A stretch of 64,000 nucleotides of DNA from positions 1,917,001-1,981,000 of the forward strand of contig NZ_JAPEPT010000001.1 in the NCBI RefSeq assembly GCF_026339995.1. Direction: 5' to 3'. Under the pieces are notes generated by a model. That model did no database searches. It had not been told where the DNA came from and saw only the letters and a list, made by a program, of their open reading frames with translations. The position numbers and the translations under genes were made by a program. This document shows, piece after piece, positions 16,167 through 25,421 of this stretch. Positions within the stretch are counted from its first letter, which is position 1, and each line of letters opens with the position of its first letter. The DNA is from Streptomyces sp. NBC_01481 (lineage in GTDB: Bacteria > Actinomycetota > Actinomycetes > Streptomycetales > Streptomycetaceae).

Positions 16167-17135
16167 TCACGCCTCCAGCAACCACGTCAGCACCCGCGGC
16201 AACGCATGCAACGCATCAAAATGCGCCGCCGCCGGTTCGAGCACCGCCGTCGCCCCCGGAATCCGCTGCGCCAGCCACCTCGAGTGCCCCACCGGCGAGA
16301 ACACGTCCTTCTCGCCGTGCCACAGCATCACCGGCCCCTTGATGTCCGCCGGGTCGAACCCCCAAGGGCTGCGGAACGCGAGCGCATCGTCGATCCACCC
16401 GTACGCCGAAGTACGCAGCGCCTCCTGGTAGTTGCGCAGAAGCATGGACCTGACGCCCGCATCCGCCACCACCATCCGGTCGGAGTCCGTCAGTTCACGC
16501 CGCAGATCATTGAGCAGCCGGATCGGGTCCTTCCTGATCTCTGCGGACCGCAGGATGAACCGCTGGATCAGTCCCGCCGGGTCGTCGGACGCCGTGGTGT
16601 ACTCCAGGACATTCGACGCGGCCATGCCCTCGAACCAGTCGAGCCCGTCCGCGTCCCTGGGCGCGAGCGTCACCAGCGCGGCGGTGCGGGTGATCCGTTC
16701 CGGCATCAGGGCCGCGCAGGCCAGCGCGTGCGGCGCGCCGCCCGAGCGGCCCACCACGGCGAACCGGTCCAGGCCGAGTTCGTCGGCGATCGCCCGTACG
16801 TCCTGGGCCACATCGGCGACGCTGCGGCCAGCGAGCCGGTCCGAACCGCCGTAGCCGGGGCGGTCGTACGCGATCAGCTGGGTGCCGCGCTGGTACAGGA
16901 CCATGCCGCGCGGCGCCGGGCCGAGCCGGCTGCCCGGGGTGCCGTGTAGCAGGAAGACGGGTCTGCCGCGCGGATCCCCCAGCCGCTCCACCATCAGATG
17001 CCGCCCGTCCGTCGCGCGCACCCGACGTCGCAGCACTCCCGCGCCCCCCTCCGAAGTACGTGCCGGTCCGCGCAGTACGTGCCCTGTGCAGACAGGCTGA
17101 GCCAGGCATTCCCCGCCCCTTCGATGATTACCCAT
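16167..17135 (-). CDS. Alpha/beta hydrolase
   Basis: 322 residues if started at ATG 17135 (AGGA about 7 nt upstream); other in-frame starts exist and the first 45 residues are poorly constrained. The fold is clear: HGTPGS (oxyanion region), YDRPGYGGSD, nucleophile elbow VVGRSGGAPHA with the catalytic serine, acid near WHGEKDVFSP, and the histidine in AAHFDAL at the C-terminus. No signal peptide or membrane segment. Substrate unknown; the family spans esterases, haloperoxidases and lactonases. It is transcribed toward fxsT and away from the SPFH gene, with about 60 bp between the divergent starts. Confidence 0.8.
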   Translation of the reverse strand: MGNHRRGGECLAQPVCTGHVLRGPARTSEGGAGVLRRRVRATDGRHLMVERLGDPRGRPVFLLHGTPGSRLGPAPRGMVLYQRGTQLIAYDRPGYGGSDRLAGRSVADVAQDVRAIADELGLDRFAVVGRSGGAPHALACAALMPERITRTAALVTLAPRDADGLDWFEGMAASNVLEYTTASDDPAGLIQRFILRSAEIRKDPIRLLNDLRRELTDSDRMVVADAGVRSMLLRNYQEALRTSAYGWIDDALAFRSPWGFDPADIKGPVMLWHGEKDVFSPVGHSRWLAQRIPGATAVLEPAAAHFDALHALPRVLTWLLEA

Positions 17136-17197
17136 CAGGGTCCTGACCGGGACTCCCTTTGACGTCATTTGGGGGTTACCGTCGAAGAGGAACGTGC

Positions 17198-18070
17198 ATG
17201 CGCGTCCACATCGCACCCCAGGGGGCCGTGATGGTAGAGGCACTGGTGGCGGCCGCAGCGACCGTCGCGTCCGCGGGCGTCGTCTATGTCATGGCGGCGG
17301 CCCGGGTCGTGAAGCAGTACGAACGAGGTGTGGTCTTCCGGCTCGGAAGGGTCCGATCTGCCGTACGCGGCCCGGGTTTCACGCTGATAGTCCCCTTCGT
17401 GGACCGGCTCCGTAAAGTCAATATGCAGATCGTGACGATGCCGGTGCCCGCGCAGGACGGCATCACCAGGGACAACGTGACGGTGCGCGTGGACGCGGTG
17501 ATCTACTTCAAGGTCGTGGACGCCAGCGAGGCCATCGTGCAGGTGGAGGACTACCGGTTCGCGGTCTCGCAGATGGCGCAGACCTCGCTGCGGTCGATCA
17601 TCGGCAAGAGCGATCTGGACGATCTGCTGTCGAACCGCGAAAAGCTCAACCAGGGCCTGGAGTTGATGATCGACAGTCCGGCGATCGGCTGGGGTGTGCA
17701 GATCGACCGGGTGGAGATCAAGGACGTGTCCCTGCCGGAGACGATGAAGCGCTCGATGGCGCGGCAGGCGGAGGCGGACCGTGAGCGGCGGGCGAGGGTC
17801 ATCAACGCCGACGCGGAGCTGCAGGCGTCCAAGAAGCTGGCAGAGGCGGCCGGAGTGATGTCGGAGCAGCCCGCGGCGCTTCAACTCCGCCTGCTGCAGA
17901 CCGTGGTGGCCGTCGCGGCGGAGAAGAACTCCACCCTGGTGCTGCCGTTCCCGGTGGAGCTGCTGCGCTTCCTCGAACGCGCCCAGCAGCCACAGCAGCC
18001 ACAGTCACCCCAGCAGCCACTGCCGTCGCCGGATTCCGGCTCTGCGCAGTCGGAAACAGGACAGGACTAG
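17198..18070 (+). CDS. SPFH/band 7 (slipin/stomatin-like) membrane protein
   Basis: 290 residues from ATG 17198 after GAGGAAC. One N-terminal membrane segment (about 14-36) is followed by the SPFH domain: QYERGVVFRLGRV, GPGFTLIVPFVDRL, DGITRDNVTVRVDAVIYFKV and QTSLRSIIGKSDLDDLLSNRE. A coiled-coil rich in Ala/Glu/Arg follows (MKRSMARQAEADRERRARVINADAE), then a Gln/Pro tail. Slipins form membrane microdomain scaffolds and often act with NfeD proteins, but no NfeD gene is adjacent. It stands alone, divergent from the hydrolase gene. Confidence 0.88.
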   Translation: MRVHIAPQGAVMVEALVAAAATVASAGVVYVMAAARVVKQYERGVVFRLGRVRSAVRGPGFTLIVPFVDRLRKVNMQIVTMPVPAQDGITRDNVTVRVDAVIYFKVVDASEAIVQVEDYRFAVSQMAQTSLRSIIGKSDLDDLLSNREKLNQGLELMIDSPAIGWGVQIDRVEIKDVSLPETMKRSMARQAEADRERRARVINADAELQASKKLAEAAGVMSEQPAALQLRLLQTVVAVAAEKNSTLVLPFPVELLRFLERAQQPQQPQSPQQPLPSPDSGSAQSETGQD

Positions 18071-18290
18071 TCCTTACGCCCCGCCCATGGGCCGATTGCG
18101 CGCGGTGTTCGCACATCGGAACCGCCCAGTGCGAACGCCTCCTGTGAAGGCGCTGTGAACGCACCTGTGTTGTCGTGTGCCCGTCCTGAAGTCGACCTTG
18201 TGTCCTACCAGTCGGTATCGGAATAGTGGGCGCCCCATCCTCCGTGTCCAGGGCACCCCACTTGCCCGGACGCGGCCCCACAGGAGGTCG

Positions 18291-19379
18291 ATGTTGAAGC
18301 ACCGACGGATACCCAAGAGAAAAGCGGCGATAGCCGGCGGCGCGGTTGCCGCCCTGGTGGCCGCGGGCGTCACCTTCCAGAGTGCGAACGCCAGTGACGA
18401 CACTGAGCGGTTCGCCGTCAAGCCGCTGTCGGCGGTTGCGGCCGGAAATCTTGCCTCCACCCTGAGCAAGACGCTGGGCGGCGACGCCGCAGGCACGTAC
18501 TACGACGCCGACACCAAGGCGCTCGTCGTGAACGTCCTCGACGAGAAGGCGGCCGAGTCCGTACGCGAGGCGGGCGGCAAGGCCCGGATCGTGGAGAACA
18601 CTCTCGCCGAGCTGAAGTCCGCCCGGCAGACCCTCACCGCCAAGGCGACCATCCCCGGCACCTCGTGGGCCGTCGACCCGGTCACCAACAGGGTTGTCGT
18701 CACCGCCGACCGTACGGTCAAGGGCGCTCAGTGGACCAAGCTCAGCGAGGTCGTCAAGGCTCTGGGCGGCAAGGCCGAACTGAAGAAGTCCGCCGGGGAG
18801 TTCAAGCCCCTGATCGCGGGCGGCGACGCCATCCACTCCGGCGGCGGACGCTGCTCGCTCGGCTTCAACGTGGTCAAGGACGGCGAGCCGCACTTCATCA
18901 CCGCCGGACACTGCGGGCAGGCCGGCAGCGAGTGGTCCGACTCGGCGGGCGGTGCGGCGATCGGCTCGATGGTCGATTCGCAGTTCCCCGACAACGACTT
19001 CGCGCTCGTCAAGTACAGCGGCAGCACCGAGCACCCGAGCGAGGTCAACCTCTACAACGGCAGCTCGCAGGCGATCACCAAGGCGGGTGAGGCGACCGTC
19101 GGCATGAAGGTGCAGCGCAGCGGCTCGACCACCCAGGTGCACGACGGCGAGGTCACCGGGCTCGACGCCACCGTGAACTACGGCAACGGCGACATCGTCA
19201 ACGGCCTCATCCAGACCACGGTCTGCGCCGAGCCGGGCGACAGTGGCGGCTCGCTCTTCGCGGGCGACGCCGCGATCGGGCTGACCTCGGGCGGCAGCGG
19301 CGACTGCTCAGCGGGCGGTGAGACCTTCTTCCAGCCGGTGACGGAGGCGCTCTCCACGTTCGGCGCCGAGATCGGCTGA
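18291..19379 (+). CDS. sprD: Secreted chymotrypsin-like protease, streptogrisin D type
   Basis: 362 residues from ATG 18291, with AGGAGG just upstream. The in-frame sequence before it (NSGRPILRV...PHRRS) resembles the annotated N-terminus of streptogrisin D, so an earlier start is possible. Signal peptide 1-35, then a long prodomain, then mature peptidase from IAGGDAIHSG. Triad: His in TAGHC, Asp in DNDFALV, Ser in GDSGG. As in the SprB-like gene, the serine loop reads GDSGGS. The activity is extracellular proteolysis. It ends with the usual [10 protein letters not shown]. The MITE at 19387 lies directly after its stop. Confidence 0.92.
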   Translation: MLKHRRIPKRKAAIAGGAVAALVAAGVTFQSANASDDTERFAVKPLSAVAAGNLASTLSKTLGGDAAGTYYDADTKALVVNVLDEKAAESVREAGGKARIVENTLAELKSARQTLTAKATIPGTSWAVDPVTNRVVVTADRTVKGAQWTKLSEVVKALGGKAELKKSAGEFKPLIAGGDAIHSGGGRCSLGFNVVKDGEPHFITAGHCGQAGSEWSDSAGGAAIGSMVDSQFPDNDFALVKYSGSTEHPSEVNLYNGSSQAITKAGEATVGMKVQRSGSTTQVHDGEVTGLDATVNYGNGDIVNGLIQTTVCAEPGDSGGSLFAGDAAIGLTSGGSGDCSAGGETFFQPVTEALSTFGAEIG

Positions 19380-19386
19380 CGAGATA

Positions 19387-19560
19387 GGGAGTGTCCGCAA
19401 AGTCTCGCCTGGCTCGCGACGCCCTGCACGCACGCTCGCTGCGTTGCCGAAATGCCCAAGTAGCTCCGCTACGAGGGCATCCCGGCGCCTTGCGATCGCA
19501 CGCACCGGACGCCGCGAGCCCCGCCCTTCGGGCGGACGGCGATACTTTGCGGACACTCCC
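19387..19560. mobile_element. MITE, 174 bp, with 17-bp perfect terminal inverted repeats and TA flanks
   Basis: GGGAGTGTCCGCAAAGT at 19387-19403 is exactly the reverse complement of ACTTTGCGGACACTCCC at 19544-19560, and both ends are flanked by TA (19385-19386 and 19561-19562). It encodes no protein. Perfect inverted ends plus TA duplication fit an IS630/Tc1-like non-autonomous element. It sits between the protease stop and the following terminator. Confidence 0.75.
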
Positions 19561-19562
19561 TA

Positions 19563-19616
19563 GGGCTTCGCCCCGGACCCCTGGCCGATCGAGGCGCGGG
19601 GTCCGGGGCGAAGCCC
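19563..19616. terminator. Bidirectional terminator between sprD and the ABC-2-like gene
   Basis: GGGCTTCGCCCCGGACCCC (19563-19581) pairs perfectly over 19 bp with GGGGTCCGGGGCGAAGCCC (19598-19616). The two flanking genes converge here. The MITE begins only 7 bp after the protease stop and now separates that stop from this hairpin. Confidence 0.75.
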
Positions 19617-19620
19617 CGCT

Positions 19621-20655
19621 TCACGTCGTCGGCCTGCGGCTCCGGAGCAGCGCCAGCCCCGTCGTGACCAGCGCCCCTCCCGCCGCCCATGCGGCGAGGA
19701 CCCACATCGGACCCGTCATGCCGTTGCCCTTGAAGTACGCGATCGAGCGCGCCGAGAAGGTGCCCGCGCCCGGCGGCAGCGCCGGTCCGATGGCCCGCCA
19801 GAACGGCGGCAGCAGCGGATAGGCATACGCCCCGCCCGCGCTCGGATTGCCGAAGACGACCACCAGCAGGATCGCCAGACCGATACCGACGATGCCCGCG
19901 AGGCCCTGGAAGGCCAGCGTGATCGCCCCGACCGCGAAGACCAGCAGTGTGCCGAGCCCCCACAGGGCCATGATGCTGCCGGGCAGCGCGTCCAGGATCG
20001 GGCCCGCGATCACCGTACCCAGCAGGCCGGCGGCGATCGAGTACAAGAGCAGCACACCCAGTCTGATCAGGGCACGCGCCGTATTGGCGGGGCGGGCGCC
20101 ATGGCTGATCGCGAGGATCGCGGCGCACAGATAGCCGCCCACGCACCAGCCGATGGCCAGGTAGAACGAGGAGAGCCCGCGCGCGTCGCCACTGGCGTTG
20201 GGGACCACGTCCACGACGGCCACCGTCCGCCGCTGCGCTCTTTCCGTCGTGGCGATGACCTCGGTGAGAGCCTGCGAGAGCGAGGCGCCCGATGCACTGG
20301 CGACCAGGAGTTTGTCAGCGGCGCCCCGCGGGTCGACGATCAGCGCCCCGTCGACGTCGCGGTTCTGGATCTGCCGCACCGCCGTCGCCTCGTCCTCGAC
20401 GGCCCGCGGGTCGAGCGGATCGCCGGGCAGCGCGGAGAGCCGCTGTACGGCCTGGTCGGTGATCTGCGCTGCGGGCGTGACGACGGCGAGCGGGATCTCG
20501 TGCGGCTTCGGATGGTGGAAGGCGCCGATGTACGACGTGATGAAGGCGAGCTGGAGTGCCAGCACCCCGATGACCAGGACCGCCGCCCGCACACTCACCG
20601 CGTCCTTGAGCTCGTCGACGAAGCCGGTGCGCGGGCCGTCAGATGTCCGGTTCAT
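19621..20655 (-). CDS. ABC-2/YhgE-Pip-like multi-spanning membrane protein
   Basis: 344 residues from ATG 20655. One N-terminal membrane helix (VLVIGVLALQLAFITSYIG), then a large extracytoplasmic region (about 45-155) with EIPLAVVTPAAQITDQAV and DVDGALIVDP, then five or so helices to the C-terminus (GVLLLYSIAAGLLG, VFAVGAITLAFQGLAG, GIGLAILLVVVFGNPSAGG). This is the arrangement of ABC-2 type permeases and the YhgE/Pip (DUF3533) group. No ATPase gene is adjacent. Function is unassigned. Its start is about 80 bp from the LexA box of dnaE2, so the two promoters are back to back. Confidence 0.75.
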   Translation of the reverse strand: MNRTSDGPRTGFVDELKDAVSVRAAVLVIGVLALQLAFITSYIGAFHHPKPHEIPLAVVTPAAQITDQAVQRLSALPGDPLDPRAVEDEATAVRQIQNRDVDGALIVDPRGAADKLLVASASGASLSQALTEVIATTERAQRRTVAVVDVVPNASGDARGLSSFYLAIGWCVGGYLCAAILAISHGARPANTARALIRLGVLLLYSIAAGLLGTVIAGPILDALPGSIMALWGLGTLLVFAVGAITLAFQGLAGIVGIGLAILLVVVFGNPSAGGAYAYPLLPPFWRAIGPALPPGAGTFSARSIAYFKGNGMTGPMWVLAAWAAGGALVTTGLALLRSRRPTT

Positions 20656-20736
20656 GGGCCCCACGCTCCGTGTCACCCGGTGTTTTCGCAGGTGGGACGG
20701 GGCCGAATGGCTGAGGTGGCGCACGCGCGCCACGTG

Positions 20737-20752
20737 TCGCACGAATGTTCGA
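20737..20752 (+). promoter_or_regulatory. SOS (LexA) box upstream of dnaE2
   Basis: TCGCACgaatGTTCGA matches the actinobacterial LexA operator TCGAAC-N4-GTTCGA at 11 of 12 defined positions. It is centred 66 bp before the dnaE2 start, fitting damage induction of the dnaE2 cassette. Confidence 0.75.
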
Positions 20753-20810
20753 AACTTGGTCTATGGTGGAAGCGGGGGAGGTGAGACGGACTGAGATCCA
20801 GGAGGTGCAG

Positions 20811-23800
20811 GTGCCCGGGTTCACGCATCTGCACACCGTTTCCGGGTTCTCCCTGCGGTACGGGGCCTCGCACCCGGAGCGGCTTGCGGAGCGCGCCGCC
20901 GAGCGGGGCATGGACGCCCTCGCGCTGACCGACCGCGACACCGTCGCGGGCGCGGTCCGCTTCGCCAAGGCCTGCGCGAAAGAGGGCGTGGGAGTGCGGC
21001 CGCTCTTCGGTGTCGATCTCGCGGTGGGGGAGCGGGCGCACAAGGAGGGGCCCTCCGAGCGGCGGCGCACTCCGGTCCGCGGCGGCGCGTTCGTCGACGA
21101 GTCCGCGCCCCGTACGGTCTATCTCGCCCGGTCCCGCAAGGGTTGGGCCGAACTGTGCCGACTGGTGACCGCCGCCCACGCTGCCGGCGACGGCAGCCCG
21201 CTGCTGCCCTGGGCCGACAACCACGGCGAGGACCTGACAGTGCTGCTCGGACCCGCCTCCGAGATCGGCCGTGCGCTGACCGCGGGACGCCCCGACCGTG
21301 CGGCCAAGCTGCTCGTGCCCTGGCGGGAGTGCTACGGCGACAGCCTGCGCCTGGAGGTCGTGCACCACGGCCTCAAGGGCACCGGGCCCGGCTCGCTGCG
21401 CCAGGCCGCCCGCACGCTCGGCTTCGCCGCCGAACAGGGCGTACGGGCCGTGCTCACCAATGCCGTCCGGTACGCCGACCAGGGACAGGGCCCGGTCGCC
21501 GACGTCCTCGACTCGGCCCGCCGCCTGGTCCCGATCGACCCGCACAAGGGCCTCGACAGCGGTGAGCGCTGGCTCAAGGAACCGGCCGCGATGGCCCGTA
21601 CCGCCGAGCGCGTCGCCGAGGCCGCAGGCTTCCGCCGCGACACCGCGCACCGGCTGCTCGCCATGACGGAGGAGGCGGCGGCCGCGTGTCTGGTCGACCC
21701 CGAGGACGATCTGGGGCTCGGTTCCGTCCACTTCCCCGAGCCGCATCTGGTCGGCGCCGGGCGCCGTACCCCGCAGCGGGTGCTTGCCTCCCGGGCCGCC
21801 GCCGGAATGGTGCTGCGCGGCTACGACGGCCGTCGTGAGTACTGGGAGCGGATGCACCACGAGCTGGACATCATCGCGCACTGGGGCTACGCCTCGTACT
21901 TCCTGACGGTGTCTCAAGTAGTCGACGACGTAAAGAAGATGGGTATCCGGGTCGCGGCACGCGGCTCCGGCGCCGGGTCGCTCGTCAACCATCTCCTCGG
22001 CATCGCGCACGCCGACCCCGTCGAGCAGGGGCTGCTGATGGAGCGCTTCCTGTCCAAGCGGCGTTCCGTACTGCCCGACATCGACATCGATGTGGAGTCC
22101 GCCCGCCGGCTCGAGGTCTACCGCGCGATCATCGGCCGTTTCGGCGAGGAGCGGGTCGCGACCGTCGCCATGCCCGAGACCTACCGGGTGCGCCATGCGG
22201 TACGGGACGTGGGCGCCGCGCTCTCCATGGACCCGGCCGAGATCGACAAGATCGCCAAGTCCTTCCCGCACATCCGCGCCCGCGACGCCCGCGCGGCCAT
22301 GGAGGAACTGCCCGAACTCCGTTCGCTGGCAGGGGAGAAGGACAGATACGGACGGCTGTGGGAGCTGGTCGAGGCGCTGGACGCGCTGCCGCGCGGGATC
22401 GCCATGCACCCGTGCGGGGTGCTGCTCTCGGACGCCGCCCTCCTCACCCGTACGCCGGTGATGCCCACCAGTGGCGAGGGCTTTCCCATGTCGCAGTTCG
22501 ACAAGGAGGACGTGGAGGATCTCGGGCTGCTCAAGCTCGATGTCCTGGGGGTGCGGATGCAGTCGGCGATGGCGCACGCGGTCGCGGAGCTGCGGCGCAC
22601 GACGGGTCAGGTGCTCGACCTGGACGACCCGGAGCAGGTGCCGTCGGGCGACCCGGCCACGTATCGGCTCATCAAGTCCGCCGAGACCCTGGGCTGTTTC
22701 CAGATCGAGTCGCCGGGCCAGCGGGATCTGGTCGGCAGGCTGCAGCCGTCGGACTTCCACGATCTGGTTGTCGACATCTCGCTCTTCAGGCCGGGGCCGG
22801 TCGCCGCCGACATGGTGCGGCCGTTCATCGAGGCCCGGCACGGCCGGGCGCCCGTCCGCTATCCGCACCCGGACCTGAAGGGGCCGCTGGAGGAGACGTA
22901 CGGAGTGGTCGTCTTCCACGAGCAGATCATCGAGATGGTGAACATCATGACCGGCTGCGGTCGCGACGAGGCCGACCGGGTACGGCGCGGGCTGTCCCAC
23001 CCCGAGTCGCAGGGGAAGATCAAGGTCTGGTTCGCCCAGCACGCGGAGGCGAAGGGGTACGCGCCCGAAGTGATCGCCCGCGCCTGGGAGATCATCGAGG
23101 CCTTCGGCTCGTACGGCTTCTGCAAAGCGCACGCGGTGGCCTTCGCCGTACCGACCTATCAGTCGGCCTGGCTCAAGGCGCACCATCCGGCGGCCTTCTA
23201 CGCCGGGCTGCTCACATACGACCCCGGGATGTATCCGAAGCGGCTGCTGCTGGCGGACGCGAGGCGGCGCGGGGTGCCGGTGCTGCCGCTGGATGTGAAC
23301 CGGTCGGCGGCCGCCCATCGAATCGAACTGGTGTCTGGTTCTCCTGATCGGTGGGGCCTGCGGCTCGCGCTCTCGGACGTCCATGGCATCAGCGAGGCCG
23401 AGGCGGCACGGATCGAGGCCGGGCAGCCCTACTCCTCACTGCTGGACTTCTGGCAGCGGGCCCGTCCCGGCCGACCGGTCGCCGAACGGCTCGCGCAGGT
23501 CGGCGCGTTGGACGCCTTCGGCGCGAACCGCCGCGATCTGCTGCTGCATCTCGCCGAGCTCCACCGAGGACAGCGGGGCTCGGGCAGGTACGGCAGTCAG
23601 CTCCCCCTGGGCGACGGGCAGAAGACCGCCCCCGTCGGGCTCCCCGACCTGGGCGACGCGGAACGCCTCAGCGCCGAGCTCGGCGTCCTCGGCATGGACG
23701 CCTCCCGCCACCTGATGGCGGATCACCATGCCTTCCTGAAGGAGCTGGGAGTGGTCTCGGCACACCGGCTGCGCTCGGCGGAGCACGGGCAGACGGTGCT

Positions 23801-24254
23801 GGTCGCGGGCGCGAAGGCGGCCACCCAGACCCCGCCGATCCGGTCCGGCAAGCGGGTCATCTTCACCACCCTCGACGACGGCACGGGCCTGGTCGACCTG
23901 GCTTTCTTCGACGACAGTCATGCCGCGTGCGCGCACACCGTCTTCCACTCCTGGCTGCTGCTGGTACGCGGAGTGGTGCAGCGGCGCGGACCGCGCAGCC
24001 TCAGCGTGGTCGGCGCGGCGGCCTGGAATCTCGCGGAACTGGTGGAGCTGCGGCGTACGGGCGGGCTCGACGCGGTCGCGGCACGGCTGGCGGAGCCCGT
24101 GCCCGCGGAGGATGCGGCTGAGGCGGACAGCGGCCGCCGTATCCAGCTCTCGACGGGTTATGAGATGAACCCCTGGGCGGACCTCCAGCCGCCGGGCGAA
24201 GGGACCCCCACCGGGCGGAAGTTGTGGCACCAGAGTCCGGGGAGCGCGGGATGA
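20811..24254 (+). CDS. dnaE2: Error-prone DNA polymerase III alpha subunit DnaE2
   Basis: 1147 residues from GTG 20811, 5 nt after GGAGG, giving MPGFTHLHTVSGFSLRYG, the standard PHP-domain opening of DnaE2. The palm shows PDIDIDVES (about 423-431) with catalytic aspartates, and downstream DYE-like blocks LKLDVLGVRMQSAMAH, FQIESPGQRDLV, LFRPGPVAADMV and GYGFCKAHAVAFA equivalents (GSYGFCKAHAVAF). A C-terminal OB-type region (TTLDDGTGLVDLAFFDD) follows. DnaE2 performs translesion synthesis and damage-induced mutagenesis. The LexA box at 20737 and the coupled Y-family gene complete the usual cassette, though no imuA gene lies beside it. Confidence 0.95.
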   Translation: MPGFTHLHTVSGFSLRYGASHPERLAERAAERGMDALALTDRDTVAGAVRFAKACAKEGVGVRPLFGVDLAVGERAHKEGPSERRRTPVRGGAFVDESAPRTVYLARSRKGWAELCRLVTAAHAAGDGSPLLPWADNHGEDLTVLLGPASEIGRALTAGRPDRAAKLLVPWRECYGDSLRLEVVHHGLKGTGPGSLRQAARTLGFAAEQGVRAVLTNAVRYADQGQGPVADVLDSARRLVPIDPHKGLDSGERWLKEPAAMARTAERVAEAAGFRRDTAHRLLAMTEEAAAACLVDPEDDLGLGSVHFPEPHLVGAGRRTPQRVLASRAAAGMVLRGYDGRREYWERMHHELDIIAHWGYASYFLTVSQVVDDVKKMGIRVAARGSGAGSLVNHLLGIAHADPVEQGLLMERFLSKRRSVLPDIDIDVESARRLEVYRAIIGRFGEERVATVAMPETYRVRHAVRDVGAALSMDPAEIDKIAKSFPHIRARDARAAMEELPELRSLAGEKDRYGRLWELVEALDALPRGIAMHPCGVLLSDAALLTRTPVMPTSGEGFPMSQFDKEDVEDLGLLKLDVLGVRMQSAMAHAVAELRRTTGQVLDLDDPEQVPSGDPATYRLIKSAETLGCFQIESPGQRDLVGRLQPSDFHDLVVDISLFRPGPVAADMVRPFIEARHGRAPVRYPHPDLKGPLEETYGVVVFHEQIIEMVNIMTGCGRDEADRVRRGLSHPESQGKIKVWFAQHAEAKGYAPEVIARAWEIIEAFGSYGFCKAHAVAFAVPTYQSAWLKAHHPAAFYAGLLTYDPGMYPKRLLLADARRRGVPVLPLDVNRSAAAHRIELVSGSPDRWGLRLALSDVHGISEAEAARIEAGQPYSSLLDFWQRARPGRPVAERLAQVGALDAFGANRRDLLLHLAELHRGQRGSGRYGSQLPLGDGQKTAPVGLPDLGDAERLSAELGVLGMDASRHLMADHHAFLKELGVVSAHRLRSAEHGQTVLVAGAKAATQTPPIRSGKRVIFTTLDDGTGLVDLAFFDDSHAACAHTVFHSWLLLVRGVVQRRGPRSLSVVGAAAWNLAELVELRRTGGLDAVAARLAEPVPAEDAAEADSGRRIQLSTGYEMNPWADLQPPGEGTPTGRKLWHQSPGSAG

Positions 24255-25231
24255 TCCTCTACGTACGCTTCCGGCCCGCCCCGGCGCTCGGAACCGGCGG
24301 GGTCGAGGCGGCCCTGCCGTCCCTGCTCGGCCTGGCCGAGGACATCAGCCCCCTCGTGCAGGCACTCCCGCCCGACGCCGCGCTCATCGATGTGCGCGGC
24401 GCCGAACGGTACTTCGGCCAGGACGCGGTCCAGCTCGCCTCTCTGCTGCGGGTGCGGGCGCTCGCGCACTGCGGAGTGGACTGTGCGATCGGAGCGGGCC
24501 CCGGCCCGATGCTGGCCAGGATGGCGGCACGGGAGGCCGCGCCCGGGACGACCCTGGTGGTGACGGACGCCGGGACGGCCGGGTTCCTGGCCGGCAAACC
24601 GGTCGCCGCGCTGGACGGCGTGGGGACAGCGACGGCCCGGACCCTGTGTGCGTACGGCCTCGACTCCGTCGGCAAGGTCGCCGGGGCGCCGCTCGCCGTG
24701 CTCCAGCGGATCGTCGGCGCGCGGGCCGGCCGCGAGCTGTGGGAGCGGGCGCGCGGCATCGACCGTACGACGGTCGTCCCGAACGCCGCCGCCCGCTCGG
24801 TCGCGGCCGAACGGGCCTTCTCGCGCGACGAGCTGGACCCCGTGCGCCACCGCAGGGCGCTGCTCTCGATCGCCGAGGAGCTGGGGCTGAGGATGCGCGG
24901 CGAGGGCCAGGTGTGCCGCGCGCTGAGCCTGACCGTGCGGTACGCCGACCGGTCCACGACCACCCGGGCGCGCACCCTGCGCGAGCCGACCGCCCACTCC
25001 GCGGCGCTCACCGATGCCGCGTACCGGATCCATGAGTCGCTCGGCCTCCAGCGGGCCCGGGTCCGGAGCCTCACCCTGCGGGCCGAGGACCTGACACCTG
25101 TCGAACGGGCCGCGCGACAGCTGACGTTCGACCCCGCGGACGAACGGGCGCGGCGGATCGAGGCGGTGGCGGACCGGGCGCGGGCGAGGTTCGGGCCGCG
25201 GGCGGTCGTGCCGGGCTCACTCGCCGCGTAA
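24251..25231 (+). CDS. Y-family polymerase-like protein (ImuB/DinB type), catalytically degenerate
   Basis: 326 residues; ATG 24251 overlaps the dnaE2 stop by four bases (ATGA), so translation is coupled. The body follows Y-family order: N-terminal strand ILYVRF, VDCAIGAGPGPMLARMAAREA, a helix-hairpin-helix (VAALDGVGTATARTLCAYGLDSVGKVA), then a little-finger-like region. Key acids are missing: the first catalytic aspartate (as in HIDMDCFF of DinB) is Arg in ILYVRFRP, and the SLDEAYLDV motif reads LPPDAALIDV, keeping Asp but not Glu. I see no clear C-terminal beta-clamp motif. It is therefore probably an ImuB-like adaptor for DnaE2 rather than an active polymerase. Confidence 0.82.
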   Translation: MILYVRFRPAPALGTGGVEAALPSLLGLAEDISPLVQALPPDAALIDVRGAERYFGQDAVQLASLLRVRALAHCGVDCAIGAGPGPMLARMAAREAAPGTTLVVTDAGTAGFLAGKPVAALDGVGTATARTLCAYGLDSVGKVAGAPLAVLQRIVGARAGRELWERARGIDRTTVVPNAAARSVAAERAFSRDELDPVRHRRALLSIAEELGLRMRGEGQVCRALSLTVRYADRSTTTRARTLREPTAHSAALTDAAYRIHESLGLQRARVRSLTLRAEDLTPVERAARQLTFDPADERARRIEAVADRARARFGPRAVVPGSLAA

Positions 25232-25421
25232 CGCTTCCGCCGCGTGACGCACTCGCCGCGTAACGCGTGTACAGGACGCGGCTTATTGACACGGATTCAG
25301 TTTTTACTCGCGCGTAACTTCCATTCTTGGGTTACCCGTGCGTAATTTGACATGAGCGAGCCGCAAATCCAGCCATCGCACCAGCCATCGCTACTCCCTT
25401 GAGCCGCAAGGAGATTGCCCG

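Noticed and set aside
20673..23384. 903-codon open frame antisense to dnaE2
   Set aside because: Mirror of the coding strand caused by high GC; no motifs, Arg/Gly/His-rich composition.
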